A stretch of DNA of 64,000 nucleotides from Cycloclasticus sp. 46_120_T64 (lineage in GTDB: Bacteria; Pseudomonadota; Gammaproteobacteria; Methylococcales; Cycloclasticaceae), in assembly GCA_002162695.1 (NCBI GenBank), contig MAAM01000006.1:62001-126000 (forward strand), given 5' to 3'. This document shows, one piece after another, positions 8,915-17,545 of the stretch (its first letter is position 1; each line of letters opens with the position of its first letter). The position numbers were made by a program, and so were the translations under genes. The notes beneath the pieces are model-generated. The model was given only the letters and a program-made list of their open reading frames with translations, searched no databases and had not been told where the DNA came from.

Positions 8915-9877
8915 TTACATTGTGACCAAGGCAGAGCCCCATACAAACCCGCCACCGAAGGCTTCCATCAGAACCGTTTCACCTGGTTTGATACGTCCGT
9001 CCCTAACCGCCTTATCAAGCGCCAGAGGGACTGATGCAGCCGATGTATTACCTTGTTCGGCAATCGTGACGACCACCTTATCCATCGGCATTTTCAGCTT
9101 TTTAGCAACGGAGTTAATAATGCGAATATTTGCTTGATGCGGGATCAACCAATCCACATCAGACTTAACCATACCATTAGCTTCGAGGGTTTCATCGACG
9201 ATACGACTCAATGTCTTCACCGCAACTTTATATACATCGTTGCCATGCATGGTCATATAGGCCTGCGCACCATCTTGCTTTTGATCTTTAATGGGATTGT
9301 TTACATAGAGTAGGTCTTGATACTGACCGTCAGAATTCATGTGCGTGGATAAAATGCCTGTTTCTTCAGAGGCTTCCACCACAACGGCACCCGCGCCATC
9401 GCCAAAAATCACGCAAGTCGTTCGATCTTCGTAATTCATGATTCTAGAGTTCGCTTCGGCACCGATAATCAATGCCTTTTTAGCACCACCCGCCTTAATA
9501 AACTGGTTGGCGATGCCTAAACCATAGATAAAACCTGAACAAGCCGCCTGTACATCGAAGGCAACACAATCCCCCGTCCCCAGCTTATTTTGCAACAAGC
9601 AAGCCGTACTAGGGAAAACCCTATCCGGCGTGCTGGTTCCAACAATAATTAGATCTATCTCAGAGGCGTCAACGCCTGCCGCTTGCAAAGCGTTATTAGC
9701 GGCAATTTCCGCCATACTCGACGTCGTTTCATGCGGGGCGATAACATGGCGCTGTTTAATACCCGTGCGAGCATAAATCCACTCGTCGGAGGTATCCAAT
9801 ATTGATTCAAAATCTTTATTGCTAACAATCTTTTCTGGCAAATAGCTGCCAGTACCCGTTATCCGTGCATTAAACAT
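8915..9877 (-). CDS. fabH: Beta-ketoacyl-ACP synthase III
   Basis: 320 residues. It starts fatty-acid synthesis by condensing acetyl-CoA with malonyl-ACP. The catalytic Cys is in DVQAACSGFIYG, the His in LIPHQANIRII and the Asn in GNTSAASVPLAL. It lies 67 bases after rpmF. The gene normally found between them, plsX, is not there. Confidence 0.97.
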   Translation of the reverse strand: MFNARITGTGSYLPEKIVSNKDFESILDTSDEWIYARTGIKQRHVIAPHETTSSMAEIAANNALQAAGVDASEIDLIIVGTSTPDRVFPSTACLLQNKLGTGDCVAFDVQAACSGFIYGLGIANQFIKAGGAKKALIIGAEANSRIMNYEDRTTCVIFGDGAGAVVVEASEETGILSTHMNSDGQYQDLLYVNNPIKDQKQDGAQAYMTMHGNDVYKVAVKTLSRIVDETLEANGMVKSDVDWLIPHQANIRIINSVAKKLKMPMDKVVVTIAEQGNTSAASVPLALDKAVRDGRIKPGETVLMEAFGGGFVWGSALVTM

Positions 9878-9944
9878 TTGACGCTACCCTGCTTATTAAT
9901 TAAAAGAACGTAATAGTTTTACCTATTTAGTGAACTAATAATTA

Positions 9945-10121
9945 CTAGTCTTTATCGGCAACAACTTGTTCACCGCGGTAAAAACCATCGGCACTAACGT
10001 GGTGACGTAAATGCACTTCGCCCGTTGTTGGCTCAGTCGATAGTGTTTTTGCAGATAATGCATCGTGTGAACGACGCATGCCGCGTCTTGAACGTGATTT
10101 TTTACTTTTTTGTACTGCCAT
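9945..10121 (-). CDS. rpmF: Ribosomal protein L32
   Basis: 58 residues starting [20 protein letters not shown] and ending VVADKD. This is the L32 signature and length of gammaproteobacteria, in a different frame from other open frames in this stretch. The protein is basic, has no zinc-binding cysteines, and so is the C-minus form. An AGAG-type ribosome-binding site precedes the ATG. It follows yceD by 18 bases, the conserved yceD-rpmF pair. Confidence 0.96.
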   Translation of the reverse strand: MAVQKSKKSRSRRGMRRSHDALSAKTLSTEPTTGEVHLRHHVSADGFYRGEQVVADKD

Positions 10122-10139
10122 CTCAAATTCTCCAGAGAA

Positions 10140-10652
10140 TTAATTTTTCTTTAAACTTTTCAACGCTTCAAACGGATTCTTCTTCTCTTCCGTTCCAAGC
10201 ACAAAATCTTTACTTGCGCTGCTACTAGGTAATTCAACTGGACATACCGCGTGTCGTGCGATGTCAGGAAGCACTAAAACCAACTCATCTTCCACCACAC
10301 TACTAATCGTCAAGCGATCACCTTCAATCAAACAAGGCTCATACCCATCTGGTATTAAACTGAGGAAACTCTCGTTATTAATAACGGCAAGTTTAATCTC
10401 AATGTCGACAGGGAAATCCATCGATTCCAGACAAGCGGCGCATTGTAGCACGAGATTACTCGAAATCCGACCCGTTAAAACAACAAATTTCCTAATCCGT
10501 GAAAATGTTAAGTCGGCCTTAATTGAGCCACTAGACGGCTCAACATCATCCTGTATTCGTGTTAGTTGGCCATATTCAAGCTCACCAACAATACGCCGTT
10601 CTTGGTTCGCACACAATAAAGGATCAACTTCTATCTGTAATGTCTTGCTCAT
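10140..10652 (-). CDS. yceD: YceD family protein (DUF177)
   Basis: 170 residues. It belongs to the DUF177/YceD family, linked to 23S rRNA accumulation in plants and bacteria. A CAAC (Cys-x-x-Cys) segment is in LVLQCAACLESMDFPVDIEI, and the acidic ending stretch VVEDELVLVLPDIARH is typical. It is the first gene of the minus-strand run and is divergent from maf, exactly as yceD and yceF are in E. coli. The biochemical role is not firmly known. Confidence 0.9.
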   Translation of the reverse strand: MSKTLQIEVDPLLCANQERRIVGELEYGQLTRIQDDVEPSSGSIKADLTFSRIRKFVVLTGRISSNLVLQCAACLESMDFPVDIEIKLAVINNESFLSLIPDGYEPCLIEGDRLTISSVVEDELVLVLPDIARHAVCPVELPSSSASKDFVLGTEEKKNPFEALKSLKKN

Positions 10653-10690
10653 AGTAGGTAAAATACCCTTAAATTCAATCGGTGTATTAT

Positions 10691-11284
10691 ATGAAAGATT
10701 CGCGCAAATTAGTATTAGCTTCTAGCTCTCCCTTTAGAAAAGAGCTATTAAACAAACTATTCAGTGACTTTGATTGCGCGTCACCCGATATAAACGAAGC
10801 CAGCCGAGACGGTGAATCCCCACTCGATTTATCTAAACGCCTAGCGTTAGAAAAAGCTCAAGCCTTATCCAGCCAATTCCCAGACCACCTTATTATTGGC
10901 TCAGACCAAGTCGCCATGCTCGGAGACCAACAGCTCACCAAACCTGGTTCACACGATAACTGCATCAAGCAGCTCATGCTATCGTCCGGCAAAAGCATCA
11001 CCTTCTATACCAGCCTCTGCGTGCTAGATTCAAAATCCCAGCAATCGCTAATCGATTTAGACATCTGCAAGGTCTATATGAGAATGCTGTCACACCAGCA
11101 AATAGAAGACTATGTTAGTCGAGATAAACCCTATGGCTGCGCCGCTGCGTTCAAATCAGAAGGCCTAGGCATCGCCTTATTTGATAAAATTGAAGGCGAC
11201 GACCCCAATGCCCTCGTTGGCTTACCACTGATTAAACTCATCAATCTATTAGCTAAAATGCAATGCCACAGCCTAGCCAGCTAA
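10691..11284 (+). CDS. yceF: Maf/YceF-type nucleotide pyrophosphatase
   Basis: 197 residues from the ATG at 10691; a GTG three codons upstream is less likely. LASSSPFRKELL and IIGSDQVAML are Maf-family motifs. Family members hydrolyse non-canonical or methylated nucleoside triphosphates; the YceF subgroup prefers 7-methyl-GTP. Divergence from yceD supports the YceF subgroup. No strong ribosome-binding site is visible. Confidence 0.9.
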   Translation: MKDSRKLVLASSSPFRKELLNKLFSDFDCASPDINEASRDGESPLDLSKRLALEKAQALSSQFPDHLIIGSDQVAMLGDQQLTKPGSHDNCIKQLMLSSGKSITFYTSLCVLDSKSQQSLIDLDICKVYMRMLSHQQIEDYVSRDKPYGCAAAFKSEGLGIALFDKIEGDDPNALVGLPLIKLINLLAKMQCHSLAS

Positions 11285-11351
11285 ACGCAGCCAACCCCGA
11301 GCGGCAACGAAGCTTAAACCGCTTCAACACACTGCGGCCCAAGCAACTTCT

Positions 11352-11729
11352 TTAAGCTAACAACTCAATCAAATACCCGTCCGGGTCTTTGACAAACGCC
11401 AACACCGTTTGCCCACCTTTCATTGGCCCAGCCTCACGCACCACCTCTCCACCTTTTTGGCGAATCGACTCACAGGCCTTATAAACATCCGCAACTTCAA
11501 TAGCAATATGCCCATAGGCATTACCATGTTCATAGTCACCCACATCCCAGTTATGGGTTAACTCGATCACCGCATCGGTTTCCTCGTTATTAAAACCGAC
11601 AAACACCAAACTGAAACGCTCCTGTTCAAAATCACGCCGGCGCAACAACTTCATGCCGAGTACCTTGGTATAAAACTCAATTGAACGGTCCAGATCTCGC
11701 ACCCTTAACATGGTATGGAGTAAACGCAT
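11352..11729 (-). CDS. gloA: Lactoylglutathione lyase (glyoxalase I)
   Basis: 125 residues. It converts the methylglyoxal-glutathione hemithioacetal to S-lactoylglutathione. The metal ligands expected for a nickel-type GloA are visible: His5 (LLHTMLRV), Glu in AVIELTHNW, His in YGHIAIEV and Glu in GYLIELLA. The length matches the E. coli enzyme. It lies 24 bases upstream of the transglycosylase start side, on the same strand, with no clear functional link to it. Confidence 0.95.
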   Translation of the reverse strand: MRLLHTMLRVRDLDRSIEFYTKVLGMKLLRRRDFEQERFSLVFVGFNNEETDAVIELTHNWDVGDYEHGNAYGHIAIEVADVYKACESIRQKGGEVVREAGPMKGGQTVLAFVKDPDGYLIELLA

Positions 11730-11753
11730 GATTTTCCTTTCTTTATAAACTCA

Positions 11754-12350
11754 TTAAAAACTATTATTGGCACTCAAGTATTGCTGATAAAAAGCCACTA
11801 CTTTTTTTACATACTGCTGTGTTTCTGGATACGGCGGAATATTATTCCCGTATCTCGCTACCGCAGATTCCCCTGCATTATACGCCGCCAAAACGAGTTT
11901 AATATCAAATTCAAAGAGTTCCAATAAATACCTCAAATACAACACCCCGCCACGTATATTTTGCGCCGCATCATTACGGTTCGTCACCCCAAACCGCTCA
12001 GCGGTTTGCGGCATCAACTGCATCAAACCAACCGCACCCGCAGACGAAACGGCATCTTTATCATAAAATGATTCCGCGTGGATAACCGCCAACACCAAAG
12101 CAGGATCCACCTTTAAACGACTGGCTTGACGGCGTATTAATGGAGCTAGTTGACGCCGATTCTCCTTAAATCTTTTATATGCTAAACTCGCTTTCTTCGG
12201 TGTGCGCATCAGTAACCGATACCCTCCACCAGCTGGGCGGTCGGTGAAATACACCCGCCCATCACGGTCAACTTTTTTATAGAGATCAGCATGAACCATG
12301 CTTATTGGCAACAACAATAGTGCCGCGAGAACGTACGAGTATATAACCAT
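11754..12350 (-). CDS. Secreted lytic transglycosylase with DUF4124 N-terminus
   Basis: About 198 residues. A signal peptide (MVIYSYVLAALLLLPISMVHA) leads into a DUF4124-like segment (LYKKVDRDGRVYFTDRP). A Slt70-type lysozyme-fold domain follows: ALVLAVIHAESFYD with the catalytic Glu, SAGAVGLMQLMP and VLAAYNAGESAV. It should cleave periplasmic peptidoglycan. The start is uncertain: a TTG six codons upstream also opens the frame, and neither has a good ribosome-binding site. The exact subfamily is not named. Confidence 0.88.
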   Translation of the reverse strand: MVIYSYVLAALLLLPISMVHADLYKKVDRDGRVYFTDRPAGGGYRLLMRTPKKASLAYKRFKENRRQLAPLIRRQASRLKVDPALVLAVIHAESFYDKDAVSSAGAVGLMQLMPQTAERFGVTNRNDAAQNIRGGVLYLRYLLELFEFDIKLVLAAYNAGESAVARYGNNIPPYPETQQYVKKVVAFYQQYLSANNSF

Positions 12351-12586
12351 TAATGTATAATCAACCAATTCTTGTGATGCGCTAATAACTACCTTATATC
12401 ACAACAAACCCAAGCCATTTATTTAATAATGGCTAAGCACGTATAAATGACAGCAAAGCCCCTCCCCATAAGGTGAAATACGATGACCACCCACAATAAG
12501 ACAAACTATACTATTATTAATCTCTAATAAATATAGATCACATCTAACTGTCAGCCACCAGCAGACCGAAACAACCAAGGACGTGT

Positions 12587-13606
12587 ATGACACATCAAAA
12601 CGAACCCAAACAAGCCGCCGAGTACCTAAGACAGGTTATCCCCATGCTATCCAGGCAAAAGCTGCCACCCACACCGATAAACTACGCCGTCTTTTATAGT
12701 TACTTATCAGGCAACTCGCAATCACTCAATGCCATAATCGATGACATTTTCAGTCAGAAGAAAACCTTCAGCTTGGCGATCATGGTTGAGTTATACGAAA
12801 AGTACGTCAATGGCACCGCCACACTCGAGCAACAAGATAAAATTCAACAGGCATTGGAAAAAGCACTGTCTGAAGCGAGCGATGAGGTACAACAAATCAC
12901 CAGCGATGCTCAAGGTTTTGATAACAATATTAGCAAGCACGCAGACACCTTATCGGAAACCACAGACCCCGCCACGACGACTATAGTTCTTCAACAGATC
13001 ATGCAAGATACACGAGATATGGTACGAAACAATCTCGACATGCAAGCACGTATGCAAGACACCAATAACGAGATCACACGCGTAAAAGCCGAGCTCGAGT
13101 CCGTCAAAGCGATGGCCGAAAAAGACGCCTTAACCGGCCTGAAGAACCGGGGTTCTTTCGATAGAACTATAGATAACATCGTATACGGAGATAAAACAGG
13201 TAGCACATCATTAATCATTTTAGATATTGACCACTTTAAACGTATTAATGACAACTACGGGCATTTAGTTGGAGATCGAGTGATTCGCTACGTTGCCGCT
13301 CTTTTATTACAAATAGTTGGCAAGGAAAATCATATTGCACGCTTTGGCGGAGAAGAGTTTGCCATCATTTTACACAACGAAAGCCCCGACAGCCTAACCG
13401 CGCTGAGTAACAAAGTGCGCATTGCCATGGGTAATAGTAAGCTACAACGCAAGGACAGCGGAGAAACCATTGGCAAGGTCACCTTATCAGCGGGCATCAC
13501 CCAACTGAAGAGCGATGATAGCGTAGAAACGCTCATCGAACGCGCCGACAAAGCTCTTTACGAGGCAAAAGAAAGCGGCCGCAATAAAGTCGTTTTCTAC
13601 GAATAA
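12587..13606 (+). CDS. Diguanylate cyclase (GGDEF domain)
   Basis: 339 residues. The first ~165 form a helical region of unknown ligand with no membrane segment. A coiled-coil linker (around residues 145-175) leads to a GGDEF domain from about 175 to 335. The active site is RFGGEEFAIIL, an active GGEEF form, with LKNRGSFD and LDIDHFKRIND as nucleotide and metal-binding parts. The inhibitory I-site RxxD that usually lies just before GGDEF is replaced by GKEN, so product inhibition there is unlikely. It probably makes c-di-GMP in the cytoplasm, for which the window encodes at least one likely receptor (YcgR-like). AAGGACG precedes the start. Confidence 0.93.
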   Translation: MTHQNEPKQAAEYLRQVIPMLSRQKLPPTPINYAVFYSYLSGNSQSLNAIIDDIFSQKKTFSLAIMVELYEKYVNGTATLEQQDKIQQALEKALSEASDEVQQITSDAQGFDNNISKHADTLSETTDPATTTIVLQQIMQDTRDMVRNNLDMQARMQDTNNEITRVKAELESVKAMAEKDALTGLKNRGSFDRTIDNIVYGDKTGSTSLIILDIDHFKRINDNYGHLVGDRVIRYVAALLLQIVGKENHIARFGGEEFAIILHNESPDSLTALSNKVRIAMGNSKLQRKDSGETIGKVTLSAGITQLKSDDSVETLIERADKALYEAKESGRNKVVFYE

Positions 13607-13618
13607 AAATAAACCTAG

Positions 13619-13642
13619 AAAAGGCTCATTTAATGAGCCTTT
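13619..13642. terminator. Bidirectional terminator between cyclase and ABC permease
   Basis: AAAAGGCTCATT/AATGAGCCTTTT is a near-perfect inverted repeat with A- and T-rich flanks on both sides, followed by TTTCTTT in the plus direction. It overlaps the permease stop codon and serves the two convergent genes. Confidence 0.85.
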
Positions 13643-14417
13643 TCTTTATTCTATGAGTTGCCAAGGTAGCTGCTAACAAGCCAAACAACAACAGCACCGA
13701 CACGTGCAACAATACAAACGTCAATTCCCCACCCGTCATCAACGGACGCACTAAGGATATGGCATGGTACAAAGGCAAGACCTTAATTAAAGACTGCACA
13801 AAATCGGGCAAACTGGCTATCGGAAAAAACACCCCACTCAACAGCACCATCGGAGTAATAAATAAGGTGGTGTAATAAAGAAAGAAGTCATAGCCCCTAG
13901 CAAACGAAGTCACTAGTAACGCCAAGGAAGAAAAACATAGCCCCGTTAAAAACGCCACCGGCAAAACAAACAGCGCCCAAGCATCGCCAACCAGACCTAG
14001 CCCGCTAGCCACCAATAAAATCGCACTTACACTAATCAAACTTTTAGTGGCCGCCCATAGCACCTCACCAAACACCACCTCAGCCACCCCAATTGGAGTA
14101 GACAGCATACCCAACCAAGTTTGCTGTACATCCATGCGTGTATACGCCGAGTACATGCCTTCGAAGCTGGCCGAATTAACCGCGCTAGTACAAATAACCC
14201 CCGAAGCCAAAAACGCCATATAACTCAGGCCCTCAACCTCGCCAACAAACTGCCCCAAACCATAACCCAACACCAATAGGTATAGCAGTGGCTCACCAAA
14301 ATTCCCCATCAACGACGGCCCAGCCAACTTACCCCAAACACGGATATTTCGCGACCAGATAGCAATGCTACGAGATAAAAAGAGTCTGGCTAGCGATAGT
14401 TTATTCACGAAGATCAC
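13626..14417 (-). CDS. ABC-2 type transporter permease
   Basis: About 263 residues with roughly six hydrophobic segments, and the ABC-2 membrane domain as in NodJ/DrrB-like exporters (FFLYYTTLFITPMVLLSGVFF). It pairs with the ATPase upstream, overlapping it by 17 bases. The GTG at 14417 or another GTG at 14408 could be the start. Substrate unknown: NodIJ, drug and polysaccharide exporters share this fold. Confidence 0.9.
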   Translation of the reverse strand: MIFVNKLSLARLFLSRSIAIWSRNIRVWGKLAGPSLMGNFGEPLLYLLVLGYGLGQFVGEVEGLSYMAFLASGVICTSAVNSASFEGMYSAYTRMDVQQTWLGMLSTPIGVAEVVFGEVLWAATKSLISVSAILLVASGLGLVGDAWALFVLPVAFLTGLCFSSLALLVTSFARGYDFFLYYTTLFITPMVLLSGVFFPIASLPDFVQSLIKVLPLYHAISLVRPLMTGGELTFVLLHVSVLLLFGLLAATLATHRIKKRLIK

Positions 14418-15333
14418 GCCCTGTTAATTTAATAAAAACATCCTCTAAATTTGCGGGTCTAAATAAATAATCATCGTGGGTAGACTGCTCCAGCACAGCC
14501 AAGGCCAGATTAAATTTATTACCATAAAAAAAATGTATGTCGCCAGACTTCTCAAACCGAGCAATCGCCGGGTCCATCTTAACCTGCGTGATTAAAGCCT
14601 CATCTGCCGCGTGCACTTCAAGTACATGCGATTCAACTTCTGTTCGAATTAACTGCTTCGGAGGGGCATCCGCTTTTATCTCACCATGATCCATCACGAT
14701 CACCCTATCGCATAAGCGCTCAGCTTCTTCCATATAATGCGTGGTTAACACCAGAGTCATACCTTGTTTTTTCAATGCTCGAAGTTTTTGCCAAATCGCC
14801 TGTCTAGCCTGAGGGTCCAAACCCGTCGTTGGCTCATCAAGAATCAATAAGGCCGGCTTATTAATAAGCGCGCGCGCCAACGATAAGCGCCGCCGCATAC
14901 CACCCGATAACTCGGATATTTGACTATCCGCCTTATCTTGCAAGGATGCAAAATCGAGCAATTCAACAATCCTAGTTTTTAAAACATCCGCCGCTATGCC
15001 GAAGAATCGCCCGTAAACATGCAGGTTCTCTTCTACCGTAAAATCGGGGTCCAAATTATCCATCTGTGGCACAACGCCAATTGATTCACGCACCAAGGAC
15101 GCTTGCTCGGGCATCGTCAAACCAAAAATAGCTAAATGGCCATCGTCTATCGGACAATGCCCAATAAACATCCGCAAGGTCGTGGTTTTACCCGCACCAT
15201 TCGGCCCCAAGATCCCACAAAAGCAACCTGCCTCAATCTTCAAATCGAGCTTATTCACCACGGTATTGCCCGCATAGCGCTTACTAAGCTGAACTGCTTC
15301 TACAACCGTTTCTGGCGTTTTTTTGACACTCAT
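14401..15333 (-). CDS. ABC transporter ATP-binding protein (NodI/DrrA type)
   Basis: 310 residues. Walker A GPNGAGKTT, signature LSGGMRRRLSLARAL, Walker B LLILDEPTTGLDP and H-loop LTTHYMEEAERLCD are all intact. The C-terminal ~80 residues form the accessory domain seen in DrrA/NodI proteins. It energises the permease encoded downstream. No substrate-specific neighbour helps to name the cargo. Confidence 0.92.
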   Translation of the reverse strand: MSVKKTPETVVEAVQLSKRYAGNTVVNKLDLKIEAGCFCGILGPNGAGKTTTLRMFIGHCPIDDGHLAIFGLTMPEQASLVRESIGVVPQMDNLDPDFTVEENLHVYGRFFGIAADVLKTRIVELLDFASLQDKADSQISELSGGMRRRLSLARALINKPALLILDEPTTGLDPQARQAIWQKLRALKKQGMTLVLTTHYMEEAERLCDRVIVMDHGEIKADAPPKQLIRTEVESHVLEVHAADEALITQVKMDPAIARFEKSGDIHFFYGNKFNLALAVLEQSTHDDYLFRPANLEDVFIKLTGRDLRE

Positions 15334-15498
15334 GATTAAACATCATTCATTTTAACAGCGCCTATTATAACCACGAGCGTCATTAACGCATCCGCTATTT
15401 ACTCGCCCATCCAGCCAGCCATTTAAGCTTTTATGAACTTTTAAAGCACAAGGTTGCCCAAGCAGTCAGCGTTCAGATAAATACTGCGGGGGGTTTAT

Positions 15499-16572
15499 AT
15501 GACAAGCAAAGACTCTAACATTGGATTACGCCAATATCTCGATAGTGGCGGCCAGTTGGTGCAACCCCTGCCGTCACATATTAACCACCGCACACAACTT
15601 ATCGCGCTGTATCAAACCTTAGTCATCACTCGCTTATTCGACGAGGCGGCCGTCAACCTGCAGCGCACCGGCCAGTTAGGCACCTACGCCCAATCTAGGG
15701 GACAGGAAGCCATCGGCTGCGCTATTGGCAAAGCGATGCTCGCTGATGATGTTTTCATCCCTTATTACCGAGACATCGCCACCCAAATTCAACGTGGCGT
15801 TTTGCTCGAAGAAATTCTGCTGTATTGGGGAGGTGACGAACGTGGCAGCTGCTTTAGCCAACAAAAACATGACTTTCCATTATGCGTTCCCATCGCCACC
15901 CAGTTTTGCCACGCCATAGGGGTTGCCTTCGCCCTCAAGCAGCGGAAAAAAAACAACGTCGCGGTGGTCACCGGTGGTGATGGTGCAACCTCAAAGGGAG
16001 ACTTCTATGAAGCACTCAATATTGCCGGCGCGATGTCGCTACCCTGCCTATTCGTCATCAATAATAACCAATGGGCGATCTCGGTACCGGTACAACAACA
16101 AACCGCCGCCAAAACGATTGCCCATAAGGCCTACGCTGCAGGCGTAGCAGCTTGCCAAATAGACGGCAACGACCCTATCGCCATGTTAATCGGGGTTAAA
16201 CAAGCCTTGAAACAAATTCGCCATGACGGCAAACCTTTTTTTATAGAAGCGGTCAGCTACCGCATTTGCAACCACACCACCGCCGACGACGCCACGCGTT
16301 ATATGCAACAAAAAGCGCTACAAGAAGCTGAACAGAAAGAACCCTTGATACGTTATAAAAAATTTCTCCGCCAATACCAAGACTGGAACGACGAGGATGA
16401 CTCTGAGCTGTATCAAGCTTGCCAATTGACCGTTGATCAGGCCATTGAGCACTACAAAAACACCAAGCCTCAAGCAGATGGCGATTTCTTCGATTATATG
16501 TACCAAGATCTACCTGCCGACTTAGCACAGCAAAAACAACAATTCCTCGACGATTTAAATCGCCATGAATGA
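15499..16572 (+). CDS. pdhA: 2-oxoacid dehydrogenase E1 alpha (probably pyruvate)
   Basis: 357 residues. It decarboxylates a 2-oxoacid with thiamine diphosphate as half of an alpha2-beta2 E1. The ThDP motif runs from GGDGATSKGDFYEALN to INNNQWAIS. QSRGQEAIGCAIG and YYRDIATQIQRG are typical of PDH and branched-chain E1 alpha. GGGGGG lies in front of the ATG as ribosome-binding site. E1beta overlaps its end by 8 bases. Pyruvate is the default substrate; branched-chain oxoacids or acetoin cannot be excluded. Confidence 0.88.
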   Translation: MTSKDSNIGLRQYLDSGGQLVQPLPSHINHRTQLIALYQTLVITRLFDEAAVNLQRTGQLGTYAQSRGQEAIGCAIGKAMLADDVFIPYYRDIATQIQRGVLLEEILLYWGGDERGSCFSQQKHDFPLCVPIATQFCHAIGVAFALKQRKKNNVAVVTGGDGATSKGDFYEALNIAGAMSLPCLFVINNNQWAISVPVQQQTAAKTIAHKAYAAGVAACQIDGNDPIAMLIGVKQALKQIRHDGKPFFIEAVSYRICNHTTADDATRYMQQKALQEAEQKEPLIRYKKFLRQYQDWNDEDDSELYQACQLTVDQAIEHYKNTKPQADGDFFDYMYQDLPADLAQQKQQFLDDLNRHE

Positions 16573-17545
16573 ATTAACCATGATCGAAGCGATCAACCAA
16601 GCCCTGAATAATCAGATGCGCGCCAACGACCAGCTATTCATCCTAGGCGAGGATGTCGGCGCCAATGGCGGGGTTTTTCGAGCCACCGACGGCCTGCAAA
16701 ATGAGTTTGGCATGCAGCGTGTATTTGACACTCCATTGGCCGAATCGGCTATCGTCGGCATGGCCATCGGCATGGCCAGCCAAGGTTTAACACCGGTCGC
16801 GGAAATTCAATTTATGGGTTTTATTTACCCCGCTATCGACCAAATCCTCAACCACGCCGCACGCTTACGAAACCGCACCCGAGGGCGCTTAAGTTGCCCA
16901 CTGGTGATTCGCGCACCGTTCGGCGGCGGCATTCACGCCCCCGAACACCATTCCGAAAGCACCGAGTCTATTTTCGCCCATATCCCCGGTCTACGCGTGG
17001 TCATTCCTTCATCGCCCGCACGCGCCTACGGCCTATTAGTTGCGGCGATCCAAGACCCCGACCCAGTCATCTTCCTCGAGCCAAAGCGCATCTATCGTGA
17101 CGGCAAACAAGCCATCGAAGACGATGGCTCAGCCCTACCCTTAGACAGCTGTTTCCTACTTAGAGAAGGCATCGACATCAGCCTAATAAGCTGGGGTGCG
17201 ATGATCAAAGAAACCTTGGAGGCGGCGACCCTACTGGCTAAGAAAGGCATCGACGTTGAGGTCATCGATGTTGCTACCATCAAACCACTAGACATTAATA
17301 GCATCATTGATTCAGTCAAAAAAACCGGTCGCTGCATCATTGCGCATGAGGCGGCTAAAACCTGCGGCTTAGGTGCTGAAATATCCGCCTTGCTTGCTGA
17401 AAAAAGCATTACCGCATTATTAGCCCCTATTCAACGCGTCACCGGCTACGACACTGTGATGCCGATGTTCAAAAACGAACAACACTATATGCCCAGTAGC
17501 CAACGCATCATCCAAGCGGCGATTCATGCCATGGAGTACCGATGA
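16565..17545 (+). CDS. pdhB: 2-oxoacid dehydrogenase E1 beta
   Basis: 326 residues, the transketolase-like partner of E1alpha. LGEDVGANGGVFRATDGLQ near the start, DTPLAESAIVGMAIGMA and APFGGGIHAPEHHSES are standard E1beta motifs. A YPAIDQI segment follows in the expected place. It is coupled to both neighbours: 8-base overlap with E1alpha and an ATGA junction with E2. Confidence 0.93.
   Translation: MNELTMIEAINQALNNQMRANDQLFILGEDVGANGGVFRATDGLQNEFGMQRVFDTPLAESAIVGMAIGMASQGLTPVAEIQFMGFIYPAIDQILNHAARLRNRTRGRLSCPLVIRAPFGGGIHAPEHHSESTESIFAHIPGLRVVIPSSPARAYGLLVAAIQDPDPVIFLEPKRIYRDGKQAIEDDGSALPLDSCFLLREGIDISLISWGAMIKETLEAATLLAKKGIDVEVIDVATIKPLDINSIIDSVKKTGRCIIAHEAAKTCGLGAEISALLAEKSITALLAPIQRVTGYDTVMPMFKNEQHYMPSSQRIIQAAIHAMEYR

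Noticed and set aside
9935-10126. 63-codon minus-strand frame over rpmF
   Set aside because: The neighbouring frame at 9945-10121 encodes unmistakable ribosomal protein L32.
15486-15498. G6 tract before the E1alpha start as a phase-variable switch
   Set aside because: It is short and serves as the ribosome-binding site; nothing suggests slippage.
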